In this document: one piece after another, positions 47,607 through 55,009 of the stretch | Layout of the letters: each line of letters opens with the position of its first letter | Position numbering within the stretch: the first letter of the stretch is position 1 | From: Shinella yambaruensis | GTDB taxonomy: Bacteria > Pseudomonadota > Alphaproteobacteria > Rhizobiales > Rhizobiaceae | Direction: 5' to 3' | NCBI RefSeq assembly: GCF_022899355.1 | Contig: NZ_JALJCK010000006.1 | Location: forward strand, 362,814 to 426,813 | Length of the DNA stretch: 64,000 bases | Translations under genes and position numbers: made by a program | Notes under the pieces: generated by a model | Databases searched by the model: none | What the model was told of the DNA's origin: nothing | What the model saw: the letters and a program-made list of their open reading frames with translations, nothing else

Positions 47607-48487
47607 GCCCGCGCCCCCATGCGTTTGAGGACGAGGCTGTGCGCGAAGCCGACGACGATGACGAGCAGCGCCGCCACCGCCGCCGCCATGAAGAGCGCCG
47701 CCCAGATCTGCACCGTCTGGCCGTAATAGGAGCCGGCGAGCAGGCGCGCGCCGAGGCCGGCGACGGCGCCGGTCGGCAATTCGCCGACGATGGCGCCGAC
47801 GAGCGAGATGGCGATCGCCACCTTCAGCGAGGTGAAGAGGTAGGGCATGGAGGCGGGCCAGCGCAGCTTCCAGAAGGTCTGCGCGGAGGACGCGTTATAG
47901 GTGTGCATGAGATCGAGCTGGATCTGCTCCGGGCTGCGCAGCCCCTTCACCATGCCGACGACCACCGGGAAGAAGGAGAGATAGGTCGAGATCAGCGCCT
48001 TCGGCATCAGGCCGGATATGCCGACCGCATTCAGCACGACGATGATCATCGGCGCGATGGCAAGGATGGGAATCGTCTGGCTGGCGATGACCCAGGGCAT
48101 CAGCGAGCGGTCCATCGCCCGGTTGTGCACGATGGCGATGGCCAGCAGGATGCCGAGCGCCGCACCCATGGCAAAGCCGAGCAGCGTCGCCGACAGCGTG
48201 ATCCAGGCATGGTAGACGAGGCTGCGCCGGGAGGTGACCGCCTTGTTGACGGTCGTGTCCCAGAGCTCGGCGAAGACCTGGTGCGGCGCGGGCAATACCG
48301 GCCGCTCCTGCGCCATGGTCTTCGGCAGCAGCTCCATGAAGCCGATCGTGCCGCCCGCGCGTGCCGCCTGGTCGCGCTCGAAGGGGGCGTTCAGCACGAC
48401 GACGAAGACGTACCAGACGGCGACGAGCGCGACGAGAACGGTGCCGATCGGCAGCAGGCGGTCGCGAAGGAAGCTGGCCTTGCCCAT
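47603..48487 (-). CDS. ABC transporter permease (nitrate/taurine/pyrimidine type)
   Basis: 294-aa paralogous permease with the EAA-like loop SSAQTFWKLRWPASMPYLFT and about six membrane segments. An N-terminal insertion (about residues 40-85) lengthens the first periplasmic loop. The presence of two different permeases implies a heterodimer. It lies 3 bp after the small DMT-like gene. Confidence 0.92.
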   Translation of the reverse strand: MGKASFLRDRLLPIGTVLVALVAVWYVFVVVLNAPFERDQAARAGGTIGFMELLPKTMAQERPVLPAPHQVFAELWDTTVNKAVTSRRSLVYHAWITLSATLLGFAMGAALGILLAIAIVHNRAMDRSLMPWVIASQTIPILAIAPMIIVVLNAVGISGLMPKALISTYLSFFPVVVGMVKGLRSPEQIQLDLMHTYNASSAQTFWKLRWPASMPYLFTSLKVAIAISLVGAIVGELPTGAVAGLGARLLAGSYYGQTVQIWAALFMAAAVAALLVIVVGFAHSLVLKRMGARA

Positions 48488-48490
48488 GGC

Positions 48491-48826
48491 TCAGCTCCTT
48501 GCCGGGGCGGGCATGAGCATCAGTCCCATCGCCAGGATGCCGAGACCGACGCCGGCAAGCTGGGTGCTGTTGAGGCGTTCGCCGAAGAAGAAAAAGGCGA
48601 TGACGTTGATCAGCAGCAGCTGGGTGATGGCGGACAGCGAAATGGCGATGCCCAGCCCCCCTTCGCGCATCAGCTTCAGCATCATCAGGTTGCCGACGAT
48701 GTAGAGCGCCATGGAGAAGAGCAGGTAGAGGATGTTCGTCGTGCCGATATAGGCACGCGATGCGGTCGCCGCGCCGATGAAGACGGTGGTCGCGCCGAAG
48801 AGCCAGAGCACGTAGGAGAGCTTCAT
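48491..48826 (-). CDS. Small four-helix DMT/EamA-type membrane protein
   Basis: 111-aa protein with four hydrophobic segments (for example LYLLFSMALYIVGNLMMLKL and FFFFGERLNSTQLAGVGLGI), resembling half of an EamA transporter or a small-multidrug-resistance-like unit. It overlaps the ATPase stop by one base (TGATG) and precedes the first permease by 3 bp, so it is embedded in the ABC operon. It might export a product or act as an accessory; its function is unknown. Confidence 0.8.
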   Translation of the reverse strand: MKLSYVLWLFGATTVFIGAATASRAYIGTTNILYLLFSMALYIVGNLMMLKLMREGGLGIAISLSAITQLLLINVIAFFFFGERLNSTQLAGVGLGILAMGLMLMPAPARS

Positions 48827-49638
48827 CAGGCGTGCTCCTCGTAGCTGTGGCCGGCGCGCAGGCCCTCGCGTACCCGGTGGGCGATCTCGAGGAATTGCGG
48901 GGTTTCGCGGATGCCGAGCGGGCGCTCCTTCGGCAGGGGCGATTCGATCACGTCGGTGACGCGGCCGGGGCGGGGGCTCATGACGACGATCTTCGTCGAG
49001 AGGTAGACGGCCTCGGGGATCGAGTGGGTGACGAAGCAGATCGTCTTCCGCGTGGCGGCCCAGAGTTTCAGCAATTGTTCGTTGAGATGGTCGCGTACGA
49101 TCTCGTCGAGGGCGCCGAAGGGCTCGTCCATCAGCAGCAGGTCGGCGTCGAAGGCGAGCGCGCGGGCGATCGATGCGCGCTGCTGCATGCCGCCGGAGAG
49201 CTGCCAGGGATATTTCTTGCCGAAGCCGGAAAGGTTGACGAGGTCGAGCGTGCGCTCGATGCGCGCCTTCTGGTCCGCCTTCGAATAGCCCATGATCTCC
49301 AGCGGCAGGGCGATGTTCTTCTCGATGGTGCGCCAGGGATAGAGCGCGGCGGCCTGGAAGACATAACCGTAGGCGCGGCGCCTGCGCGCCTCTTCCGGCG
49401 TCATGCCGTTGACGGTGATGGTGCCGGAGGTCGGCCTCTCCAGATCCGCGATAACGCGCAAGAAGGTCGTCTTGCCGCAGCCGGAAGGGCCGATGAAGGA
49501 GACGAAATCGCCCTTTTCGACGGAAAGGTCGACGCCCGTCAGCGCGGTGACCGGGCCATCGGCGGTCTGGAAGGTGAGGCCGAGGCTCTTGGCGGACACG
49601 ACGGTGCTGGCGGCTGTTGCATGGGACATGGCGGTCAT
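48826..49638 (-). CDS. ABC transporter ATP-binding protein (probable pyrimidine import)
   Basis: 270-aa ATPase of the nitrate/sulfonate/taurine type. Walker A is GPSGCGKTTFL, the signature is LSGGMQQRAS, and Walker B is LLLMDEPFGALDE. It begins the five-gene operon that ends at 45721. ATG 49638 is used, and ATG 49629 is an alternative. It is divergent from the cupin gene; the shared 113-bp region must hold both promoters. Confidence 0.94.
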   Translation of the reverse strand: MTAMSHATAASTVVSAKSLGLTFQTADGPVTALTGVDLSVEKGDFVSFIGPSGCGKTTFLRVIADLERPTSGTITVNGMTPEEARRRRAYGYVFQAAALYPWRTIEKNIALPLEIMGYSKADQKARIERTLDLVNLSGFGKKYPWQLSGGMQQRASIARALAFDADLLLMDEPFGALDEIVRDHLNEQLLKLWAATRKTICFVTHSIPEAVYLSTKIVVMSPRPGRVTDVIESPLPKERPLGIRETPQFLEIAHRVREGLRAGHSYEEHA

Positions 49639-49751
49639 CTTTCGGCGCGGGTTGCGGCAGACTGCATGTCCATTCTCAGCATTGCAATCGGCATTGTCTG
49701 CAGTATCACTTTGGGCACGGAATTCTCACGCTGGAACCGGGGGAAGAGACG

Positions 49752-50165
49752 ATGGCGGTGGAGACGAAGGCCGAATGCCGGGTGGTTCGCCCGGGCAGCA
49801 CCTATGACGGAAAACAGGGGTTCAGCTACTTCGAGGGCATCGCTCGCGAGAGCGTGGGCGCCTCCGGCATCTGCATGCATCTCCTGACGATCCCGCCGGG
49901 CGGGCGGGCGAAGGCGCACATGCACGAGAGCCACGAGACGGCGATCTACATGCTCTCCGGCGAGGCGCATACCTGGTACGGCGCGCGGCTGGAGAATCAC
50001 GTGATCGTCAAGGCGGGCGAGATGTTCTACATCCCCGCCGGCGTGCCGCACCTGCCGGCCAATCTCTCCGGCGAACCCGCCTCGGCGGTCATCGCCAGGA
50101 CAGATCCCCACGAGCAGGAGAGCGTGGTGCTTCTGCCGCATCTCGAGGCGCTGGTTGTGATTTAG
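49752..50165 (+). CDS. Cupin-domain protein
   Basis: 137-aa single cupin. Motif 1 is HMHESHETAIYMLSGEAHTW and motif 2 is FYIPAGVPHLP, giving the metal-binding histidines and glutamate. GGGGGAAGAG precedes the ATG. It is divergent from the ABC operon and sits at the edge of the pyrimidine genes, so it may process a related metabolite or sense it; no specific function can be assigned. Confidence 0.87.
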   Translation: MAVETKAECRVVRPGSTYDGKQGFSYFEGIARESVGASGICMHLLTIPPGGRAKAHMHESHETAIYMLSGEAHTWYGARLENHVIVKAGEMFYIPAGVPHLPANLSGEPASAVIARTDPHEQESVVLLPHLEALVVI

Positions 50166-50181
50166 GCGGCGGGGGAACGCA

Positions 50182-50360
50182 CCTCCCTCTGTCCCGCCGG
50201 ACGTCTCCCCCTCAAGGGAGGAGACCGGCTGGAAGCGCTGACCATATCTCAAACCAGGATGCGCTCTTGCCGCGAGCGATGCCTGTACGATCCGGGAAAA
50301 CGGACCGGCCTTCCGATCTCCCCCCTTGAGGGGGAGACGTCCGGCAGGACAGAGGGGGGT
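50182..50360. repeat. RIME-like inverted-repeat intergenic element 1
   Basis: Left arm 50182-50220 (core GTCCCGCCGGACGTCTCCCC) and inverted right arm 50316-50359 (core GGGGAGACGTCCGGCAGGAC), separated by about 95 bp. Each arm also folds on itself around CCCCTCAAGGG / CCCTTGAGGGGG. Such paired palindromes are the pattern of rhizobial intergenic mosaic elements (RIME). It lies between the convergent cupin gene and the small secreted-protein gene. Confidence 0.75.
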
Positions 50361-50380
50361 GAATGCTGTTCGCAGGCTCC

Positions 50381-50746
50381 TCACGTCTTGCACCGCATCA
50401 GCGGCCCCCAGCGCGTGCCATCGGGAAAGCTCACGGTGTAGCCGCCGCCGTCGGGCGTCAGCGTCAGCTCGTAGGGCGTGGTCTCCTCGTATCCTTCCTC
50501 ATGGCATTCAGCGGCGACCTTCGTCGCGCCGCCCACCCGATTGCCTTCACCCTTGAACGCGCAATAGGAGGCGGCGGTGGTGACGCCATCCTTGTTCAAC
50601 AGGAAGAAGAAATCGGCACCGCCCGTCTCGGCGTAGCGGCAGCCTTCCGCGTCGCCATAGCTGCCATCGACGATGTCGGCCGCCGCCCCCGCCGGACCGG
50701 CGAGAACCATGCCGAGGAGAAGGGCGAGGCGGCCGGCGCGGATCAT
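50381..50746 (-). CDS. Small secreted hypothetical protein coupled to dihydropyrimidinase
   Basis: 121-aa protein with a signal peptide (RLALLLGMVLAGPAGAAADI) and a small mature domain with four cysteines (GCRY, SYCAF, AECHE and the terminal MRCKT). Its ATG overlaps the stop codon of the dihydropyrimidinase gene by 4 bp (ATGA), so it is co-translated. I do not recognise a family. It is last in the minus-strand catabolic operon and abuts the RIME-like repeat. Confidence 0.72.
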   Translation of the reverse strand: MIRAGRLALLLGMVLAGPAGAAADIVDGSYGDAEGCRYAETGGADFFFLLNKDGVTTAASYCAFKGEGNRVGGATKVAAECHEEGYEETTPYELTLTPDGGGYTVSFPDGTRWGPLMRCKT

Positions 50747-52197
50747 ACGCCGCTCGCCGGAATGCCGCTGCGCTCCACCTTGTGCGGCGCGGTGATCTCC
50801 TTCCAGGTCGACAGCGCCTTGTTGACGGCCGCAAACGGTTCGCGCTTGACGAACTGGCCGTGCCCCTCGCGGGTCTTCACGGTGCTCTCCTCGATCGCGA
50901 CCACGCCGCGCGTCAGGGTATAGCGCGGCAGGCCCGTCACCTCCTTGCCCTCGAAGACGTTGTAGTCGATCGAGGATTGCTGGTTCTTGGCGGAGATGGT
51001 CTTGGAACGCTTCGGGTCCCACACGACGATATCCGCATCCGCGCCGACGAGGATCGCGCCTTTTCTCGGATAGACGTTGAGGATCTTGGCGATGTTGGTG
51101 GAGGTGACCGCGACGAACTCGTTCATCGTCAGCCGGCCGGTGTTGACGCCGTTGGTCCAGAGCATCGGCATGCGGTCTTCCAGGCCCCCGGTGCCGTTCG
51201 GGATCTTGCGGAAATCGCCGGCGCCGGTGCGTTTCTGGTCGGTCGTGAAGGCGCAGTGGTCCGTCGCCACCACCTGCAGCGAGCCCGCGGCGAGGCCGGC
51301 CCAGAGCGAATCCTGGTGCTGCTTGTTGCGGAAGGGCGGGCTCATGACGCGGCGGGCGGCGTGGTCCCAGTCCTTGTTGAAATATTCGCTCTCGTCCAGC
51401 GTCAGGTGCTGGATCAGCGGCTCGCCATAGACGCGCATGCCGTTCTGCCGGGCGCGGCGGATGGCTTCGTGCGCCTGTTCGCAGGAGGTGTGCACGACAT
51501 AGAGCGGCGCGCCCGCCATGTCGGCGATGATGATGGCGCGGTTCGTCGCTTCGCCCTCGACGGAGGGCGGGCGGGAATAGGCGTGGCCTTCCGGCCCGTT
51601 GTTGCCCTCGTCCATCAGCTTCTGCTGCATGGCGGCGACGACATCGCCGTTTTCCGCATGGACGAGCGGCAGCGCGCCGAGCGCGGCGCAGCGCTGGAAC
51701 GAGGCGAACATCTCGTCGTCGTTCACCATCAGCGCGCCCTTGTAGGCCATGAAATGCTTGAAGGTGTTGATGCCCTTCTCCTCGACGACGGCCTTCATCT
51801 CGTCGAAGACCTGTTCGCCCCACCAGGTGACGGACATGTGGAAGGAATAGTCGCAATTGGCGCGGGTCGACTTGTTGTCCCAGCGCTTCAACGCGTCGAT
51901 GAGCGACTGGCCGGGATCGGGCAGACAGAAATCGACCACCATGGTCGTGCCGCCGGCAAGGCCGGCCCGCGTGCCGCTCTCGAAATCATCGGCCGAATAG
52001 GTGCCCATGAAGGGCATTTCGAGATGCACATGCGGATCGATGCCGCCCGGCATGACATAACAGCCCGCCGCATCCAGCATCTCATCGCCGGAGAGATCCG
52101 GGCCGATCTCGACGATCCTGCCACCGTCGATCTTTACGTCGGCCTTGTAGGTGAGGTCCGCGGTAACGACGGTTCCGCCCTTGATGACTGTGCTCAT
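50743..52197 (-). CDS. hydA: Dihydropyrimidinase (hydantoinase)
   Basis: 484-aa amidohydrolase that opens dihydrouracil/dihydrothymine to N-carbamoyl-beta-amino acids. Metal-site motifs are GGIDPHVHLEMPF (HxH), the carbamylated Lys in TFKHFMAYKGALM, LVHAENGDVV, YVVHTSCEQA and VATDHCAFTTDQK. Length and context (PreA/PreT, M20 amidohydrolase, RutR) favour the pyrimidine role over hydantoin use. The ATG at 52197 overlaps the end of the DUF559 gene by 4 bp. Confidence 0.95.
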   Translation of the reverse strand: MSTVIKGGTVVTADLTYKADVKIDGGRIVEIGPDLSGDEMLDAAGCYVMPGGIDPHVHLEMPFMGTYSADDFESGTRAGLAGGTTMVVDFCLPDPGQSLIDALKRWDNKSTRANCDYSFHMSVTWWGEQVFDEMKAVVEEKGINTFKHFMAYKGALMVNDDEMFASFQRCAALGALPLVHAENGDVVAAMQQKLMDEGNNGPEGHAYSRPPSVEGEATNRAIIIADMAGAPLYVVHTSCEQAHEAIRRARQNGMRVYGEPLIQHLTLDESEYFNKDWDHAARRVMSPPFRNKQHQDSLWAGLAAGSLQVVATDHCAFTTDQKRTGAGDFRKIPNGTGGLEDRMPMLWTNGVNTGRLTMNEFVAVTSTNIAKILNVYPRKGAILVGADADIVVWDPKRSKTISAKNQQSSIDYNVFEGKEVTGLPRYTLTRGVVAIEESTVKTREGHGQFVKREPFAAVNKALSTWKEITAPHKVERSGIPASGV

Positions 52198-52634
52198 GAT
52201 CGTTCCCCTGTCTCTTGGTTCTCGGCGAAAATGGCCGGATAAAACCCCGCCATGTGGCAGCGTTCGGTCATTTGGCCGTTCAACGCTGCGAGGATCGTTT
52301 CAAGGACCATACGTCGTTCCTGCGTGACCTCATGGTTCCAGAAGCGGAGAACGGAATAGCCATGTTCGTTGAGCCAGCGGGTCCGTGTTTCGTCAGCTTG
52401 CTTCGCAGCATGCTGAAAGCCATCGATTTCGATGACGAGGCGCCGCGTGCGGCAAAGCAAATCGACGACGTAGATTCCGAGCGGCACTTGCCGGGAAAAT
52501 TTGAAGCGGTTGAGACGGCGGTCGCGCAGGTCGCTCCAGAGGCGGCGTTCTTCCTCGGTTTCGTTTTTCCGCAGTCCTCGGGCATACCGCGTCTTGCCCG
52601 GGGGCCGTTTGGTTATGTCGGCTTCGCTCGGCAT
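52194..52634 (-). CDS. DUF559 (Vsr-like nuclease fold) protein
   Basis: 146-aa protein. The core ARGLRKNETEEERRLWSDLR, then FKFSRQVPLGIYVVDLLC, LVIEIDGFQHA and GYSVLRFWNHEV fit DUF559, a restriction-endonuclease-like fold related to very-short-patch-repair nucleases. The candidate catalytic residues (D in YVVD and the E/D pair in VIEIDG) are intact. Start ATG 52634 was chosen because the frame further upstream is only translated repeat sequence. It overlaps hydA by 4 bp, so it is part of this operon. Its activity is unknown. Confidence 0.82.
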   Translation of the reverse strand: MPSEADITKRPPGKTRYARGLRKNETEEERRLWSDLRDRRLNRFKFSRQVPLGIYVVDLLCRTRRLVIEIDGFQHAAKQADETRTRWLNEHGYSVLRFWNHEVTQERRMVLETILAALNGQMTERCHMAGFYPAIFAENQETGERS

Positions 52635-52635
52635 A

Positions 52636-52822
52636 CCCCCCTCATCCGGCCCTTCGGGCCACCTTCTCCCCCCGGGGGAGAAGGGGAATTTCGCGGCGCC
52701 GTTTTCTTCTTTTCGTCCGATCAGCGTATGCGGCACTGACGTGGGCAGAGGCGTTGCAGCAAGTCTCTCCTTCTCCCCCGGGGGGAGAAGGTGGCCCGAA
52801 GGGTCGGATGAGGGGGGGGGCA
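52636..52822. repeat. RIME-like inverted-repeat intergenic element 2
   Basis: Left arm 52636-52684 and inverted right arm 52767-52820 share the core CTCATCCGGCCCTTCGGGCC and the palindromic CCTTCTCCCCCCGGGGGAGA segment. The arms are separated by about 82 bp. The element fills the space between the M20 amidohydrolase 3' end and the DUF559 start. An open frame reads through it in phase with DUF559. Confidence 0.78.
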
Positions 52823-52839
52823 CGACCGGAAGCATCCGC

Positions 52840-54090
52840 TCACTCCGCAATCCCAGCCGTCTCGATCACCGCATGGAGCAGTACGTCGGCGCCGGCGGCG
52901 GCCCATTCCTTGGAAATGTCCTCCGCCTCGTTGTGCGAGAGGCCGCCCACGCAGGGGCACATGATCATCGTGGCCGGCGCCACCCTGGCGGCCCAGCAGG
53001 CGTCGTGGCCGGCGCCGGAGATGATGTCCCTATGGCTGTAGCCGAGGTCCTCGGCCGCCTTGCGGACGGTGGCGACCAGCGTCGGGTCGAAGGTGACGGG
53101 GTCGAAATGGCCGACCGGCTCGACGGAACAGCCGACGCCGAGCGCCTCGCAGATCTTCGGCGCCTCCGCCTCGATGCGGGCGCGCATGCCGTCGAGCTTG
53201 GCCTGGTCCGGCGAGCGGATGTCGACGGTGAAGACGACCTTGCCGGGCAGCACGTTGCGCGAGTTCGGCGAGAAGAACACCTGGCCGACGCCGCCGACGG
53301 CGCCCGGCTGGTTCTCCATCGCGACGGTCTGCACCATTTCGAGGATGCGGGCCATGGCGAGCCCGGCATTGACGCGCATCGTCATCGGCGTCGAGCCGGT
53401 ATGCGCCTCGCGGCCGGTCAGCGTGAATTCCAGCCACCACAGGCCCTGGCAGTGGGTGACGACGCCGATGTCCTTGCCTTCCGCCTCAAGGATCGGCCCC
53501 TGTTCGATGTGATATTCGAAATAGGCGTGCATTTTCCGCGCGCCGACCTCTTCGTCGCCCACCCAGCCGATGCGCTGCAGTTCCTCGCCGAAGGTTTTTC
53601 CCTCCGGGTCCTTGCGGCCATAGGCATAATCCTGCGTATGCACGCCGGCGAAGACGCCGGAGGCGAGCATGGCGGGGGCGAAGCGCGCGCCTTCCTCGTT
53701 CGTCCAGTTGGTGACGACGATCGGGTGCTTCGTGCGGATGCCGAGATCGTTCAGCGAGCGCACGACCTCCAGGCCCGCCAGCACGCCGAGCACGCCATCA
53801 TATTTGCCGCCCGTCGGCTGCGTATCGAGATGCGAGCCGACATAGACGGGCAGGGCGTCGGGGTCCGTGCCTTCGCGCGTCATGAACATGTTGCCCATCG
53901 TGTCGACGCCCATGGTGAGGCCCGCGCCGTCGCACCAGGCCTGGAACAGGCGGCGGCCCTCGGCGTCCGAATCGGTCAGCGTCTGGCGATTGTTGCCGCC
54001 GGCAATGCCGGGGCCGATCTTCGCCATGTCCATGAGGGAATCCCACAGGCGGTCCGCGTTGACACGCATGTTCTCGCCGGGTGCGGCCAT
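52840..54090 (-). CDS. M20-family N-carbamoyl-beta-alanine / N-carbamoyl-amino-acid amidohydrolase
   Basis: 416-aa zinc-dependent hydrolase (AmaB/HyuC/PydC group). Metal motifs are VGSHLDTQPTGGKYDG (His and Asp), TNEEGARFAP (Glu), FEYHIEQGPILE and a C-terminal SGAGHDACWAA. It should cleave N-carbamoyl-beta-alanine to beta-alanine, CO2 and NH3, the last step of the reductive pathway. ATG 54090 is used; ATG 54069 is possible. It heads the minus-strand operon with DUF559, hydA and the small secreted protein, and is divergent from rutR. Confidence 0.92.
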   Translation of the reverse strand: MAAPGENMRVNADRLWDSLMDMAKIGPGIAGGNNRQTLTDSDAEGRRLFQAWCDGAGLTMGVDTMGNMFMTREGTDPDALPVYVGSHLDTQPTGGKYDGVLGVLAGLEVVRSLNDLGIRTKHPIVVTNWTNEEGARFAPAMLASGVFAGVHTQDYAYGRKDPEGKTFGEELQRIGWVGDEEVGARKMHAYFEYHIEQGPILEAEGKDIGVVTHCQGLWWLEFTLTGREAHTGSTPMTMRVNAGLAMARILEMVQTVAMENQPGAVGGVGQVFFSPNSRNVLPGKVVFTVDIRSPDQAKLDGMRARIEAEAPKICEALGVGCSVEPVGHFDPVTFDPTLVATVRKAAEDLGYSHRDIISGAGHDACWAARVAPATMIMCPCVGGLSHNEAEDISKEWAAAGADVLLHAVIETAGIAE

Positions 54091-54211
54091 GTCTATGCTC
54101 CCATGTCATCGGGCTTTTGCAGCCCATTTTCGTTCCCGCCGGCTGGCGGCGCCCTTGTTGTTTTGCGCCTTCCGATCAGCAGTTGCCTTTGCGCGATAAC
54201 TGACTGATAAT

Positions 54212-54227
54212 TTGACCGGTTGGTAAA
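54212..54227. promoter_or_regulatory. Candidate RutR operator between the amidohydrolase and rutR
   Basis: TTGACCGGTTGGTAAA agrees with the RutR consensus TTGACCA-NN-TGGTCAA (recalled from E. coli) at 12 of 14 defined positions. It lies in the 268-bp divergent region, 122 bp before the amidohydrolase and 132 bp before rutR, so it could control both. Confidence 0.6.
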
Positions 54228-54358
54228 CATTACAGCTTCCGTTGCGGCACTCAAGCCGAAAAACCAAAAACTTGGGCTGCACCCAAGAAAATGGCGGCTG
54301 GTTAAACTGGTGAATTTGGCGGCACTTTTCCCGGCGACGGGGAGGCCGAGGGGGCACG

Positions 54359-55009
54359 ATGGCATTACCAAGGGCGGCGAGGACACAGCGGCGCACGCGC
54401 ATCCAGGAGGCGAAGGAGGAGCAGATCCTCGAGGCGGCGCTGGAGGTCTTCTCGCTGCACGGGTTTCGCGGTGCCACCGTCGACCAGATCGCCGAGGTCG
54501 CCGGCATGTCTAAGCCGAACCTGCTCTACTATTTCCGCACCAAGGAGGCGATGCACCGGGCGCTGATCACCCGGGTGCTGGACACCTGGCTCGACCCCTT
54601 GCGCGAATTCGATGCGGAGGGCAATCCGGTGTCGGAGATCCGCAGCTATATCCGGCGCAAGCTGGAGATGGCGCGGGATTTTCCGCGCGAGAGCCGGTTG
54701 TTCGCCAATGAAATCCTGCAGGGCGCACCTAACATCGAGGACGAGCTGAAGGGGCCGCTGAAATCGCTCGTCGACGAGAAGGCGGAAGTCATCCGTACCT
54801 GGGCGAAGGCGGGCAAGATCGCCAAATGCGACCCGTACCACCTGATCTTCTCGATCTGGTCGACCACCCAGCACTATGCCGATTTCGACGTGCAGGTGCG
54901 CGCCGTGCTGGGGCAGAACCAGGCCGGCGAGGGGCGGTTCGAGGATGCGGCGCGCTTCCTTGAGCAGCTGTTCCTAACCGGCCTCAATGTCAGCGAGCAG
55001 CCGGCGTAG
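54359..55009 (+). CDS. rutR: TetR-family pyrimidine regulator RutR
   Basis: 216-aa TetR-type regulator. The HTH reads TVDQIAEVAGMSKPNLLYYF, and the ligand domain keeps the RutR features FPRESRLFANEILQGAPNIE and LIFSIWSTTQHYADFDVQV, very close to E. coli RutR, which binds uracil and thymine. GAGGGGGC precedes the ATG. Its location between the two halves of the pyrimidine cluster supports control of uptake and catabolism. It overlaps the 3' end of the convergent OpgC-like gene by 20 bp. Confidence 0.93.
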   Translation: MALPRAARTQRRTRIQEAKEEQILEAALEVFSLHGFRGATVDQIAEVAGMSKPNLLYYFRTKEAMHRALITRVLDTWLDPLREFDAEGNPVSEIRSYIRRKLEMARDFPRESRLFANEILQGAPNIEDELKGPLKSLVDEKAEVIRTWAKAGKIAKCDPYHLIFSIWSTTQHYADFDVQVRAVLGQNQAGEGRFEDAARFLEQLFLTGLNVSEQPA

